Assembly: GCF_900205925.1 (NCBI RefSeq)
Contig: NZ_OAOD01000013.1
Location: 34,659 to 98,658 of the forward strand
Origin: Clostridium peptidivorans
Lineage (GTDB): Bacteria > Bacillota > Clostridia > Clostridiales > Clostridiaceae
Direction of reading: 5' to 3'
DNA length: 64,000 nt
The notes under the pieces were generated by a model. That model saw nothing but the letters and a program-made list of their open reading frames with translations. It made no database searches and had not been told where the DNA came from. The position numbers and the translations under genes are program-made. Each line of letters begins with the position of its first letter. Positions within the stretch are counted from its first letter, which is position 1. Of the stretch, positions 37,761-47,774 are shown in pieces.

Positions 37761-39419
37761 GTGAAAAGAAACAAAATACTAGCACTTATCTTAACGGCTG
37801 CGCTTACACTTACAACATTTGTTGGATGCGGCGGTGGAGATAAGAAGCCAGCAGGTGGAGAAACTAAAGCAACGGTAATGAATTTAGAGCTTGCAGATAT
37901 TAAAACTTTAGATCCAGGGTTAGCTTCAGATGTAGCATCATTTACTGCGGTAAATGCTGCTTTTGAAGGACTTGCAAGAACTAACAATGGAAAAGTTGAA
38001 AAGGCTGGGGCTGAAAGCTGGGAAGTTTCAGCGGATAAAAAAACTTATACTTTTAAATTAAGAGATTATAATTGGTCAGATGGAAAACCAGTTACAGCTA
38101 AGGATTTCGTATATGGATGGACAAGAATATTAGATCCAAACACTAAATCAACATACATTGAATTCTTAAGTGGTGTTAAGAATGCGAAGAATTTTACAGC
38201 AGGAAAAGCTAAAGCAGAAGATCTTGGATTAAAGGCTAAAGATGACAAGACTTTTGTAGTAGAACTTGAAAGACCAATCCCATACTTTGAAGAAATGATA
38301 GCATTCCCATTACTTTCACCTGTTAGAGAAGATGTGGTAAAAGCACAGGGAGATAAATATGGTACAGATCCAACTAAGATGGTTTATTGTGGACCATATA
38401 CAATTACTGCATGGCAGAAGGGTGCTAAATTAACATTAAAGAAAAATGATAAGTATTATGATAAAGATGTAGTTAAAACTAATGAAGTTAACTTAACAGT
38501 TATAAAAGAAATGCAAACAAGATATCAGATGCTTATGAACAAAGAAATAGATGCAATACAAATTACTGGTGAATACGTTGAAAAACTTAAAAATGATGTG
38601 AAATCAGGTAAGATTGCAGGCCTAGAGCAAGCGGATCCAACTGCCTTCTATATGATATTTAATCAAACTGGAAAGAATAAGCTTCTTACAAATCCTAAAA
38701 TTAGATTAGCTTTCTCCATTGCAATAGATAGAGAAACTTATGTTAATAAGATTTATAAGAGAGGATTTGTTTCTAATGGCCTTGTACCTACAATACTTAA
38801 GTGCGGAGATGTAGTATATAGAGATAAGATTCAAGAGCCATTAAAGGAAGTAATTGCTCAAAACAAAGATCCTAAAGCATTATTTATAGAAGGATTAAAG
38901 GAACTTGGATTAGATCCAGATCCAGCTAAGCATACTGTAAGATACCTTCCACAGGATAGCAGTGCATTTGACAAGCAGTCAGCTGAATTCTTCCAAAATC
39001 AATGGGAGTCAAAAATAGGCGTTAATGTACAGCTTGATTCAGCAGCAAGCTTTGCAGATTACTTAAAGAAAACACATGATGGTAACTTTGAAATAGCTAT
39101 GTCTGGTTGGGGTGCAGATTACAATGACCCAGATTCATTTATAGGAATATTCAAAAAGGATAACGGAAATAACTATGGTAAGTATAATAACCCTAAATAT
39201 GAAGAATTATATAAGAAAATTTTAAATGAAACTGACAATGCTAAGAGATTAGAATTATTTGCACAAGCTGAAAAATTACTTGTTAATGAAGATGCAGGTA
39301 TAGCTCCTATATTCTATAAAGATAGAAGATCTTTCTATCAGAATAATGTAAAGGGACTTCAATACCCAGCATTTGGACCACACTATGAATTAAAATGGGC
39401 ATATGTTGAAGGAAAATAA
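37761..39419 (+). CDS. oppA: Oligopeptide ABC transporter substrate-binding lipoprotein
   Basis: A 552-aa extracellular peptide-binding protein of the OppA/DppE family. A type II signal peptide with lipobox TFVGC (Cys near residue 23) anchors it to the membrane. EGLARTNNG, then WSDGKPVTAKDFVYGW near residue 100 and SGWGADYNDPDSF near 455 are family hallmarks. RBS AAGGGGGAG precedes the GTG start at 37761. It is the first gene of oppABCDF, with a hairpin at 39439 before oppB that may set a higher oppA level. Confidence 0.94.
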   Translation: MKRNKILALILTAALTLTTFVGCGGGDKKPAGGETKATVMNLELADIKTLDPGLASDVASFTAVNAAFEGLARTNNGKVEKAGAESWEVSADKKTYTFKLRDYNWSDGKPVTAKDFVYGWTRILDPNTKSTYIEFLSGVKNAKNFTAGKAKAEDLGLKAKDDKTFVVELERPIPYFEEMIAFPLLSPVREDVVKAQGDKYGTDPTKMVYCGPYTITAWQKGAKLTLKKNDKYYDKDVVKTNEVNLTVIKEMQTRYQMLMNKEIDAIQITGEYVEKLKNDVKSGKIAGLEQADPTAFYMIFNQTGKNKLLTNPKIRLAFSIAIDRETYVNKIYKRGFVSNGLVPTILKCGDVVYRDKIQEPLKEVIAQNKDPKALFIEGLKELGLDPDPAKHTVRYLPQDSSAFDKQSAEFFQNQWESKIGVNVQLDSAASFADYLKKTHDGNFEIAMSGWGADYNDPDSFIGIFKKDNGNNYGKYNNPKYEELYKKILNETDNAKRLELFAQAEKLLVNEDAGIAPIFYKDRRSFYQNNVKGLQYPAFGPHYELKWAYVEGK

Positions 39420-39438
39420 GTTTATATAATAAATATGA

Positions 39439-39475
39439 ATACTACAATGAGGGTTGCAGAGCCTTGTTGTAGTAT
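39439..39475 (+). terminator. Hairpin between oppA and oppB
   Basis: ATACTACAA pairs with TTGTAGTAT around a GC-richer loop; only a short T-rich tail follows. It is more likely a partial terminator or mRNA-stabilising hairpin than a full stop. Confidence 0.55.
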
Positions 39476-39586
39476 TTGTATGTTAAGGGGTAAATGGTAT
39501 TTTATGGGCATGAAAATAACATATGGAATTAATAAATTCTAGTGATGACATAAATTTTAATTGGAAATCAAGGAAGGAGGATATAA

Positions 39587-40537
39587 ATGGCAAAATATAT
39601 ATTAAAGAGATTAGGATATATGATAATAACTTTATGGGTAATAACTACAATAACATTCTTTTTGATGAATTCTATACCTGGAGATCCTGTAATGGTTCAA
39701 GCACAAAAACTTCCACCAGAAACTCAGGAAATATTAAGAGAAAAATATGGGCTTAATAAGCCACTTACAACTAGATACGTTATTTATCTAAAAAACATAG
39801 TACACGGAGAATTGGGTGATTCCTTTATAACTCCTGGATATAGTGTACAACAAATAATTAAAGATAAGTTTCCTAATTCATTAAAGCTTGGATTACAAGC
39901 TATAGCTTTAGGACTAACTATTGGTATAATATTAGGTATAATAGCTGCTTTTAAAAGAAATACAAAGGTGGATTATTCAGTAATATTCCTTGCAATACTT
40001 GGGGTTTCTATACCAAGCTTTGTTCTGGCAGCGTTACTTCAAAAGGCAGTAGGTGGTAAAATAGGACTACCTAGTGCAGGGTGGTTTGCACCTGGAGAAT
40101 ATTTAAGTGGATTTAAATATACTATACTTCCAACTATAGCACTATCCTTTTCGAGTTTAGCAACTTATGCAAGATATATGAGAACTTCTGTTTTAGATGT
40201 TGTTGGACAAGATTACATATTAACAGCAGAGTCAAAAGGCGTATCTAAAGTGGCTATAGCATGGAAACACGTTATAAGAAATGCAATATTACCTGTTATT
40301 ACTATACTTGGACCACAGGTAGCAGCAGTTATTACAGGATCTATAGTAGTAGAGAGAATATTTAATATTCCTGGACTTGGAAACTCAATGATAGATGCTA
40401 TTTTAACAAATGATTATAATGTAATTATGGGACTTACAATTTTTTATTCAGCACTGTACATTGTTTCATTATTAATAGTTGATATATTATATACAGTAGT
40501 AGATCCAAGAATAAGACTTACTGGTGAAAAAAGATAG
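39587..40537 (+). CDS. oppB: Oligopeptide ABC transporter permease OppB
   Basis: A 316-aa inner-membrane permease with six predicted membrane segments. FLMNSIPGDPV near residue 25 and the EAA-type cytoplasmic loop (LTAESKGVSKVAIAWKHVIRNA) near 205-230 contact the ATPase. RBS GGAGG precedes the ATG. oppC follows after 15 nt. Confidence 0.95.
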   Translation: MAKYILKRLGYMIITLWVITTITFFLMNSIPGDPVMVQAQKLPPETQEILREKYGLNKPLTTRYVIYLKNIVHGELGDSFITPGYSVQQIIKDKFPNSLKLGLQAIALGLTIGIILGIIAAFKRNTKVDYSVIFLAILGVSIPSFVLAALLQKAVGGKIGLPSAGWFAPGEYLSGFKYTILPTIALSFSSLATYARYMRTSVLDVVGQDYILTAESKGVSKVAIAWKHVIRNAILPVITILGPQVAAVITGSIVVERIFNIPGLGNSMIDAILTNDYNVIMGLTIFYSALYIVSLLIVDILYTVVDPRIRLTGEKR

Positions 40538-40552
40538 GAGGTCAAAGGCATA

Positions 40553-41470
40553 ATGGTAAATTTAAATAAAGAAAAATTTAAAGTTTTAGGATATGATGCA
40601 GAAAATGCTGATATTATAGTAAGACCTAATTTGACCTACTGGCAGGATGCGTGGAGAAGATTAAAGCAAAATAAGGTTGCTATGTTTTCTATGATATTAT
40701 TGGTAATTATAATACTTATGTGCATAATAGGACCTTGGATATCACCACATAAGTTTTCTGTTCAAAATACAGATAAAATGAATGTTTCCCCAAACAGTGA
40801 ATATTGGTTTGGGACGGATAATTTAGGAAGAGATTTATTTTCAAGACTTTGGATTGGTGGTAGAGTTTCTATTACTATAGGTATAGTAGGCACTATAATA
40901 GAAGTAGTTATAGGTTGTATATATGGCGGTATTAGTGGATACTTTGGAGGAAAAGTAGACGACATAATGATGAGAATTGTGGAAATACTTATAAGTATAC
41001 CATATATGCTAATAGTTATAATACTATCCATATTTATGGGAAAAGGTATGATGTCACTGTTGATTGCATTATGTATTACTGGTTGGACAAGTATGGCTCG
41101 TATGGTTAGAGGACAGGTTATGCAGCTTAAGCAATCAGAATATGTACTTGCGGCACAGGCATTGGGAGCAGACCCTAAAAGAATAATACTTAAACACTTA
41201 ATACCAAATACTATTGGAATAATAATTGTTTATATGACTTTTGATATTCCATCATTTATATTTGCTGAAGCATTTTTAAGCTTCATAGGACTTGGAATAC
41301 AGCCTCCTGAAACTAGTTGGGGTGCAATGACTTCCTTTGGACAAGCGGTTATGGATTTTTATCCATATCAATTAATTTTCCCAGCACTAGCTATTTCATT
41401 AACAATGTTAGCATTTAACTTACTTGGTGATGGATTAAGAGATGCTCTAGATCCTAAGCTTCGTCAGTAA
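40553..41470 (+). CDS. oppC: Oligopeptide ABC transporter permease OppC
   Basis: A 305-aa second permease. It has the N-terminal OppC_N segment (WRRLKQNKVAMFSMI), the GTDNLGRDLFSRLW motif near residue 90 and the EAA loop AAQALGADPKRIILKHLIPN near 200. Start ATG at 40553; RBS AGGAGG overlaps the oppB stop, so the genes are coupled. Confidence 0.95.
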   Translation: MVNLNKEKFKVLGYDAENADIIVRPNLTYWQDAWRRLKQNKVAMFSMILLVIIILMCIIGPWISPHKFSVQNTDKMNVSPNSEYWFGTDNLGRDLFSRLWIGGRVSITIGIVGTIIEVVIGCIYGGISGYFGGKVDDIMMRIVEILISIPYMLIVIILSIFMGKGMMSLLIALCITGWTSMARMVRGQVMQLKQSEYVLAAQALGADPKRIILKHLIPNTIGIIIVYMTFDIPSFIFAEAFLSFIGLGIQPPETSWGAMTSFGQAVMDFYPYQLIFPALAISLTMLAFNLLGDGLRDALDPKLRQ

Positions 41471-41484
41471 AGGAGGAGATAATT

Positions 41485-42504
41485 ATGTCACATTTGCTTG
41501 AAGTTAAAGATTTGAAAGTTACATTTCACACATATGCAGGTGAAGTGCAATCCGTTAGAGGAGTATCTTTTTATGTAGATAAGGGGGAGACCTTAGCTAT
41601 AGTTGGAGAATCTGGTTGTGGTAAGTCAGTAACTTCTAAATCCATAATGAGATTAATACCTACTCCTCCGGGAGATATAAAAGAAGGTTCTCAAATATTA
41701 TTTGATGGAAAAGATATTTTAAAGATGTCAGACAAAGAACTTAGGGATTTAAGAGGAGAAGATATAAGTATGATTTTCCAGGATGCTATGACATCCTTAA
41801 ATCCTACAATGAAAATAGGAGATCAAATAGCTGAAAACTTAATTATTCATAGAGGAATGAATAAAAAGGAAGCGTTAGATGAAGCAATAAAAATGCTTAA
41901 ATTAGTTAATATACCAAATGCAGATAAAAGAGTAAATCAGTACCCACATGAATTTTCAGGTGGTATGAGACAAAGAGCAATGATTGCCATGGCACTTGCT
42001 TGTAATCCAAAAGTTTTAATAGCTGATGAGCCTACTACCGCATTAGATGTTACAATCCAGGCTCAGATAATGGATCTTATAAGAGAACTTCAAGATAAGC
42101 TTGGTACAGCAGTTATACTTATAACTCATGACTTAGGAGTGGTTGCTGGTGTAGCAACTAAAATTCAGGTTATGTATGCAGGTATGATAATTGAAAGAGG
42201 TACTAGGGAAGAATTATTCTATAATTCAAAGCATCCATATACTTGGGCACTTTTACAATCAGTACCAAGACTTGATACAAAACATAAAAATGAATTATAC
42301 TCTATACCAGGAACTCCTCCAGATTTATTAAAACCTCCAGTAGGATGTCCTTTTGCATCAAGATGTGCTTATTGTATGGAAATTTGTAAGGAAGAAATGC
42401 CTGAAGTAACAAAGATTTCAGAAACTCATGAAGTACAGTGTTGGTTACAGCATCCTCTTGCACCAAAGGTTGAGGCTCCAAAATTTGAAGGAGGTGCAAT
42501 ATAG
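41485..42504 (+). CDS. oppD: Oligopeptide ABC transporter ATPase OppD
   Basis: A 339-aa nucleotide-binding subunit. Walker A is GESGCGKS, the ABC signature [13 protein letters not shown], Walker [13 protein letters not shown]. The C-terminal oligo_HPY region has four Cys ([14 protein letters not shown]), as in Fe-S-binding Opp/Dpp ATPases. RBS AAGGAGG. Its stop abuts the start of oppF without a gap. Confidence 0.96.
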   Translation: MSHLLEVKDLKVTFHTYAGEVQSVRGVSFYVDKGETLAIVGESGCGKSVTSKSIMRLIPTPPGDIKEGSQILFDGKDILKMSDKELRDLRGEDISMIFQDAMTSLNPTMKIGDQIAENLIIHRGMNKKEALDEAIKMLKLVNIPNADKRVNQYPHEFSGGMRQRAMIAMALACNPKVLIADEPTTALDVTIQAQIMDLIRELQDKLGTAVILITHDLGVVAGVATKIQVMYAGMIIERGTREELFYNSKHPYTWALLQSVPRLDTKHKNELYSIPGTPPDLLKPPVGCPFASRCAYCMEICKEEMPEVTKISETHEVQCWLQHPLAPKVEAPKFEGGAI

Positions 42505-43470
42505 GTGGAAAAAGAAATTTTAATCCAGGTTAAAAATCTTAAAAAGTATTTTAAAGTTGGAAAAAATGCTACTTTAAAAGCTGTAGATGGTGTAAGTTTT
42601 AATATAAAAAAGGGAGAAACCTTAGGACTAGTTGGAGAATCAGGTTGTGGTAAAACAACTTGTGGAAGAACAGTACTCGGACTATATGGAGCTACAGACG
42701 GAGAAGTTTTATTTGAAGGCACCGATATACACAAATTAAAGGGTAAAGCAAAAAAAGAATATACTAAAAATGCACAAATAATTTTCCAGGATCCTTATGC
42801 ATCACTAGACCCAAGAATGACAGTAGGGGATATCATTGCAGAAGGAATAGATATACATGGTATATATAAAGGGAAAGAAAGAACTGATAGAATATATGAG
42901 CTTTTACAGTTAGTAGGTTTAAATAAGGAGCATGCGTCAAGATTTCCTCATGAGTTTTCAGGAGGACAAAGACAGAGAATAGGTATAGCAAGAGCATTGG
43001 CAGTAGAACCAAAGTTTATTGTTTGTGACGAGCCAATCTCAGCACTTGACGTTTCTATTCAAGCACAGGTTGTAAATTTACTTATAAAATTACAAAATGA
43101 TCTTGGTCTTACTTATTTGTTTATTGCTCATGATCTTTCAATGGTAAAACATATATCTGACAGAGTAGGAGTTATGTACCTTGGAACTATGGTGGAGCTT
43201 GCTTCAAGTGAAAACTTATATGCGAAACCACTACATCCATATACTCAGGCACTTTTATCTGCTATTCCAATTCCTGATCCAGAAATTGAGCAAAGCAGAA
43301 GCAGAATAATGCTTGAAGGAGATGTACCAAGTCCTATAAATCCAAAACCAGGATGCAGATTTGCACCAAGATGTAAATATGCAAAACCTGTATGCAGTGA
43401 AGTTTCACCTGTATTCAAAGAGGTTGAGAAAGATCACTTCGTAGCATGTCATTTATTTGAAGATAAATAA
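42505..43470 (+). CDS. oppF: Oligopeptide ABC transporter ATPase OppF
   Basis: A 321-aa partner ATPase of OppD. It has Walker A GESGCGKT, signature EFSGGQRQRIGIA, Walker B FIVCDEPISALD and the C-terminal CRFAPRCKYAKPVC. The GTG start directly follows the oppD TAG, with GGAGGTG inside the oppD end, so translation is coupled. A terminator follows at 43552. Confidence 0.96.
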   Translation: MEKEILIQVKNLKKYFKVGKNATLKAVDGVSFNIKKGETLGLVGESGCGKTTCGRTVLGLYGATDGEVLFEGTDIHKLKGKAKKEYTKNAQIIFQDPYASLDPRMTVGDIIAEGIDIHGIYKGKERTDRIYELLQLVGLNKEHASRFPHEFSGGQRQRIGIARALAVEPKFIVCDEPISALDVSIQAQVVNLLIKLQNDLGLTYLFIAHDLSMVKHISDRVGVMYLGTMVELASSENLYAKPLHPYTQALLSAIPIPDPEIEQSRSRIMLEGDVPSPINPKPGCRFAPRCKYAKPVCSEVSPVFKEVEKDHFVACHLFEDK

Positions 43471-43483
43471 TAAATTATGCAAT

Positions 43484-43548
43484 GAAGCATCTCATTAACA
43501 TGAGATGTGCTAATTTATAACGAAATCATAGATTTCTATAAATTATGC
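43484..43548. repeat. 65-nt double-hairpin repeat, copy 2
   Basis: GCATCTCA..TGAGATGTGC and AATTTATAACGAAATC..GATTTCTATAAATT hairpins in tandem. It lies between oppF and its terminator. Confidence 0.8.
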
Positions 43549-43551
43549 AAG

Positions 43552-43595
43552 GCCCTAAAATCAGTGTAATAGCTGATTTTGGGGCTATTTTTAGG
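43552..43595 (+). terminator. Terminator of the opp operon
   Basis: GCCCTAAAATCAG pairs with CTGATTTTGGGGC (one wobble) over 8 nt and is followed by TATTTTTA. Confidence 0.85.
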
Positions 43596-43889
43596 TGCTA
43601 GGATAAGCGCTTTTAATCGCCAGTCACTAATTCCTAGTTCTTAATTAGCAATCTATATATCAAATCTAAAGAATTGCTTGATAAAATAGTTAGATTTAAT
43701 TTAGTTAATGTTTAATACTGAATGATTAATATTTATGGATGAAGTTCTTAGCTAGCACAAATTCTAAACACTAGAGATTAGCGATTAGAGACTAGCTACT
43801 TAATTTTGTCTTACAAAATTGAATAAATAAACCCCTATCTGTAAAAACTATTAACTAACGTAATTAATTTTTTTACGGAGGGGATTATT
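43596..43889. other. Gene-free stretch before the SASP-like gene
   Basis: AT-rich, with no coding frame seen. It carries the recurring words ACTAGAGATTAGCGATTAGAG and CGCCAGTCACTAATTCCTAG, also met in other intergenic regions (4320, 21784, 30797, 34402). Confidence 0.5.
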
Positions 43890-44144
43890 ATGGGAAAAAC
43901 ACCACTTAAAAAGGTTATAAAGGCTAAATTAAAATCAAATAGAGAGCTTACTGAAGCAGAAAAGCTTAGAGAACAAATTAAATACGAAATTGCTGATGAA
44001 TTGGGCTTGATAGATAAGGTAGAGAAATATGGCTGGAGCAGCTTAACTTCAGAGGAAACAGGAAGAATTGGAGGAATAATGACTAGAAGAAAAAAACAAA
44101 TGAATATTCCTAGAAATATTGACTTGCAAAAAAACAATTTATAA
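43890..44144 (+). CDS. Divergent alpha/beta SASP-type small spore protein
   Basis: 84 aa. The core follows the SASP pattern: EQIKYEIADELGL, containing a GPR-like EIADE site, then YGWSSLTSEETGRIGGIMTRR, matching the second conserved half. A Lys-rich 30-aa N-terminal extension and a basic tail are unusual. It probably binds DNA in the forespore. RBS ACGGAGGGG precedes the ATG. It stands alone between 65-nt repeats. Confidence 0.82.
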   Translation: MGKTPLKKVIKAKLKSNRELTEAEKLREQIKYEIADELGLIDKVEKYGWSSLTSEETGRIGGIMTRRKKQMNIPRNIDLQKNNL

Positions 44145-44159
44145 TATAAATTTATTAAA

Positions 44160-44221
44160 GAAACATCTGAATTTTGAGATGTGCTGATTTATAGCGAAAT
44201 CAAAGATTTGTATAAATCATG
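44160..44221. repeat. 65-nt double-hairpin repeat, copy 3
   Basis: Same layout as the 43484 copy, with a mismatch in the first arm (ACATCTGAA/TTGAGATGT). Confidence 0.75.
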
Positions 44222-44257
44222 TGTGAATATATTTGCATTGAATAAAGGGGAAGGGTT

Positions 44258-44995
44258 ATGGAATGTTACAAAGAATTTGCTCATATTTATGATAATCTCA
44301 TCAAGGGAGATGTGGATTATTTAAAATGGGCAAATATTATATTAGATTTATGTAATGAGCTTAATGTGTCTAGAAGAGAGTATTTAGATTTAGCTTGTGG
44401 AACTGGAAATTTAACAGAACATATAGCAAAAGGTTTCTTAAATACCTGGGCAGTAGATTTATCAGATGATATGCTTACTGAAGCTGAAAATAAGCTTAGA
44501 GGCAAAGGGATAAAGGGAAAGTTTGTATGTCAAGATATAAGTGAATTAGACTTAAATAAGAAATTTGATCTTATAACATGCTGCTTGGATTCTACTAACT
44601 ATTTAACAGAAAATGAAGATATATTAAACTATCTTAAGGGTGTACATAAGCATTTAAAAGAAGAAGGTATTTTTATATTTGATATAAATTCATATTATAA
44701 ACTTTCTAATGTATTAGGAAATAATACATTTACCTATGATGAAGAAGACGTATATTATACTTGGGAAAATGTATTTGAAGACAATATAGTGGACATGTAT
44801 TTGACCTTCTTTTTAAAAGAAGGAGAGCTTTATAGAAGATTTGATGAACACCATACAGAAAGAGCATACACTGAGGATGAGTTAGAAGACTTTATCACTA
44901 AATCTGGGTTTGAAATAGTAAAAGTATTGGATAATTATGAACATGACGATATATCTTCTACAAGTGAAAGAATAGTGTATGTACTCAGAAAATAA
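44258..44995 (+). CDS. Class I SAM-dependent methyltransferase
   Basis: A 245-aa Rossmann-fold methyltransferase. Motif I is [16 protein letters not shown] near residues 47-62, the acidic motif II is [10 protein letters not shown] near 68, and [14 protein letters not shown] is motif IV. It resembles the YqeM/CapA-neighbour family found in Firmicutes. The substrate cannot be read from sequence. RBS GGGGAAGGG precedes the ATG. hslO follows after 20 nt. Confidence 0.85.
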   Translation: MECYKEFAHIYDNLIKGDVDYLKWANIILDLCNELNVSRREYLDLACGTGNLTEHIAKGFLNTWAVDLSDDMLTEAENKLRGKGIKGKFVCQDISELDLNKKFDLITCCLDSTNYLTENEDILNYLKGVHKHLKEEGIFIFDINSYYKLSNVLGNNTFTYDEEDVYYTWENVFEDNIVDMYLTFFLKEGELYRRFDEHHTERAYTEDELEDFITKSGFEIVKVLDNYEHDDISSTSERIVYVLRK

Positions 44996-45015
44996 GAAAT
45001 CAGGAGGAAATAAGA

Positions 45016-45906
45016 ATGAGTGATAAATTAGTTAGAGCAATTGCAAGTAATGGTGACATAAGAATTATCGCAGCTATTACTACAGAACTTGTGAATGAAG
45101 GAGTAAAAATTCATGAATGTGCTCCTACAGCAGCAGCAGCACTAGGAAGAATGCTTACAGCAGGAACTCTAATGGGAGCAATGTTAAAATCAGAAAAGGA
45201 CTCTTTAACTATTCAGATGTCTGGAGGCGGTGAGGCAAAGGGTGTTGTTGTTACTGCTTATCCTGATGCAAGTGTAAAAGGATATATAGGAAATCCTAAG
45301 GTGGATTTACCTGCTAATAGTAAAGGAAAGCTTGATGTTGGAGGAGCTATAGGTATAAATGGTAAGGTTACCGTTATAAAGGATATGGGACTTAGAGAGC
45401 CTTATGTTGGTCAGATACCTATTTATTCAGGAGAAGTAGGGGATGATCTTGCTTATTATTTTACCGTTTCCGAGCAGACTCCTTCTGCTGTTGGACTTGG
45501 AGTTCTTGTAGACACTGATTTAAGTATTAAAGCAGCAGGTGGATTTATTATTCAAATGATGCCAGGAGCAAATGAATTAGCGGCTGATTTAGTCACTTAT
45601 AGACTTCAGGATATGAAATCTGTAACTGATTATATAGTGCAGGGAATGAGTATTGAAGAAATACTTCAGTTTATATTTGAAGATATGGATTTAAAAATAT
45701 TAGATAATATGACTCCCAAGTATCAGTGTGATTGTACAAGAGATAAGGTAGAAAGAATATTTATGAGCATAGGAGAAAAAGACCTTACTGAAATATATAA
45801 TGAAAATAAAACTGAGGAATTAAAGTGTCACTTTTGTAATACACGCTATGAATTTACTAATGAACAAATAGGAGAAATTTTGAAAAAATCAGAAAGTGAT
45901 GATTAA
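45016..45906 (+). CDS. hslO: Redox-regulated chaperone Hsp33
   Basis: A 296-aa holdase activated by oxidative unfolding. The four zinc-binding cysteines are present as CDC (near residue 238) and CHFC (near 270). The N-terminal domain starts [28 protein letters not shown] precedes the ATG. It is probably co-transcribed with the methyltransferase. Confidence 0.96.
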   Translation: MSDKLVRAIASNGDIRIIAAITTELVNEGVKIHECAPTAAAALGRMLTAGTLMGAMLKSEKDSLTIQMSGGGEAKGVVVTAYPDASVKGYIGNPKVDLPANSKGKLDVGGAIGINGKVTVIKDMGLREPYVGQIPIYSGEVGDDLAYYFTVSEQTPSAVGLGVLVDTDLSIKAAGGFIIQMMPGANELAADLVTYRLQDMKSVTDYIVQGMSIEEILQFIFEDMDLKILDNMTPKYQCDCTRDKVERIFMSIGEKDLTEIYNENKTEELKCHFCNTRYEFTNEQIGEILKKSESDD

Positions 45907-45970
45907 GCATGAGCCAACAACCATTAAAATACATTGTAATTGGTTAAAAACTGTAATATAATTTTATTAT

Positions 45971-46035
45971 GAAACATCTCAATAGCTTGAGATGTGCTGA
46001 TTTATAACGAAATTATAAATTTCTATAAATCATGC
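45971..46035. repeat. 65-nt double-hairpin repeat, copy 4
   Basis: GAAACATCTCAA..TTGAGATGT then GATTTATAACGAAAT..ATTTCTATAAATC, the best-conserved copy. It sits directly upstream of the cobalamin riboswitch. Confidence 0.85.
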
Positions 46036-46065
46036 ATAGTTAATTAAAATTTAATATAATTATTT

Positions 46066-46290
46066 TAGGTGCTAATATAGTTTAAAAGAGAAGGTGGTGA
46101 AAAGCCACTGCAGCCCCCGCTACTGTAAGAGTTGACAAATCCCATTTATCCACTAGATATTTCTAGGGAGGAGGTAGGAGGAAGAAACTTAAGCCAGGAC
46201 AACTGCCTGAAATACATTGCTACAATGCTTCGGAGGGAAGATATAAGCTTAGATATGTATTCCCTTGCTTTTGCAAGGGATTTTATTTTG
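46066..46290 (+). promoter_or_regulatory. Cobalamin riboswitch with terminator
   Basis: AdoCbl-class aptamer: AAAGCCACTG, then the B12 box GCCCCCGCTACTGTAA (46113-46128 region) and AAGCCAGGACAACTGCCTG. The expression platform ends in a TCCCTTGC/GCAAGGGA stem at 46261-46280, followed by TTTTATTTT. Ligand binding should stop transcription into cobT. Confidence 0.93.
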
Positions 46291-46352
46291 TAATGATATT
46301 TAATATATGTAAGTTATTTAAAAACATTATATTATAAGTATTACATGTTAAA

Positions 46353-46395
46353 AATAATAATCTCCCTATTGATTAGGGGGATTATTATTTTTTAT
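46353..46395 (+). terminator. Second hairpin between riboswitch and cobT
   Basis: AATAATAATCTCCCTA pairs with TAGGGGGATTATTATT and is followed by seven T. It resembles an intrinsic terminator although cobT lies 100 nt further on. Confidence 0.7.
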
Positions 46396-46495
46396 CTTTC
46401 CATTAGAAGTATGATAATATTTAAGGTCTTTAAAACAAATGCTATTTGGTATTATAAAGTATTTTGCTACTTTTAAATTTTAGGAGGAATGGGAA

Positions 46496-47572
46496 ATGGA
46501 ATTATTTAAAAAAACATTGGAAAGTATTACACCAGCTAATGAAGAGGCAATAGAAAAGGGTTGGCAGAGAATGGATAGCCTTAGTAAGCCTATAGGAAGT
46601 TTAGGAAAATTAGAAGAAATAGCTGTAAAGATTGCAGGTATTACAGGACAAGTAAAAAATAAAATAAATAAAAAAGTAACTATAGTTATGAGTGCGGATA
46701 ATGGAGTATTGGAAGAAGGAGTTAGTGCATGTCCTCAAGAACTTACAGCTATTATTACAGATAATTATACAAGAGGTATTACAGGTATAGGAGTTTTATC
46801 TAATTATGCTAAAGCAGATGTGTGTGTAGTAGATATAGGTGTAAATGGAGAGTTTAATAATCCTAAGATAGTAAATAAAAAAATAGCTTATGGAACTAAA
46901 AATATGGCAAAGGAAGCTGCTATGTCGAGGGAAGAAGCTATAAAAGCCATTGAAGTAGGAATAGAAATGGTAGATAAACATGTAAGTGAAGGATATGATT
47001 TATTTGGTACTGGAGAAGCAGGAATGGGAAATACTGCTACTAGTGCAGCAATTATAAGCGTATTTTCTGGAATAGATTCTGACTTAATAGTAGGCAAAGG
47101 TTCTGGACTTACAGAAGAACAATTTATAAATAAAAAAAATGTAATAAAAAGAGCAATTGAGTTAAATAAGCCTGACAAAAATGATGTTATAGATGTTTTA
47201 TCAAAAATAGGTGGTTTTGATATAGCAGGATTATGTGGCTGCTTTTTAGCAGCGGCTAAAAATAGAGTGCCTATAGTTATAGATGGAATTATATCTTGTG
47301 CAGCTGCATTATGTGCTTATAAGTTAAATCCAACTGTGAAAGATTTCATGTTTCCATCACATCTTTCAGTAGAAGCAGGAGCAGCTTATGTTATGAATGA
47401 AATAGGTCTTAAAGCAAACTTGAATTTAGATATGAGATTAGGAGAAGGTTCTGGTTGTCCTATAGAATTTTTAATAATAGAATCTGCTTTATGTGTGATG
47501 AGTGATATGCATACCCTTCAGGAGGCTAGCATACATAACAGCGAATTTTTAGTAGACATTAGAGAAAATTAG
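46496..47572 (+). CDS. cobT: Nicotinate-nucleotide--dimethylbenzimidazole phosphoribosyltransferase
   Basis: Makes alpha-ribazole phosphate for the lower ligand of cobalamin. The 358 aa match CobT length. Motifs are DSLSKPIGSLGKLEE near residue 28, SADNGVLEEGVSACPQELT, GEAGMGNTATSAA near 178 and the C-terminal RLGEGSGCPI. The upstream riboswitch fits. No other cobalamin genes are in the window, so CobT may serve salvage or remodelling. RBS AGGAGGAATGGG precedes the ATG. Confidence 0.97.
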   Translation: MELFKKTLESITPANEEAIEKGWQRMDSLSKPIGSLGKLEEIAVKIAGITGQVKNKINKKVTIVMSADNGVLEEGVSACPQELTAIITDNYTRGITGIGVLSNYAKADVCVVDIGVNGEFNNPKIVNKKIAYGTKNMAKEAAMSREEAIKAIEVGIEMVDKHVSEGYDLFGTGEAGMGNTATSAAIISVFSGIDSDLIVGKGSGLTEEQFINKKNVIKRAIELNKPDKNDVIDVLSKIGGFDIAGLCGCFLAAAKNRVPIVIDGIISCAAALCAYKLNPTVKDFMFPSHLSVEAGAAYVMNEIGLKANLNLDMRLGEGSGCPIEFLIIESALCVMSDMHTLQEASIHNSEFLVDIREN

Positions 47573-47600
47573 CTTTTTCTAGTGGTTGTTTAGAAAAAGT

Positions 47601-47692
47601 GCGACATTTTAAAGTAATGTTGAACCTACCATATGAGATTTGCATAATTAATGAAACATATCATACGGTAGGTTCAACATTAAAAATGTTGT
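47601..47692. repeat. Mini version of the long palindromic repeat, copy G
   Basis: Only the outer arms remain: TAATGTTGAACCTACC pairs perfectly with GGTAGGTTCAACATTA, and GAGATTTGCAT is kept on the left. The inner arms and loop are missing. It follows cobT. Confidence 0.85.
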
Positions 47693-47774
47693 AATTTTCT
47701 TATACTATACTTTTATTAATTATAAATTAATGACGAATAGTTAGTGAAAAATATAATTTTTTTGAATTTGTTTA

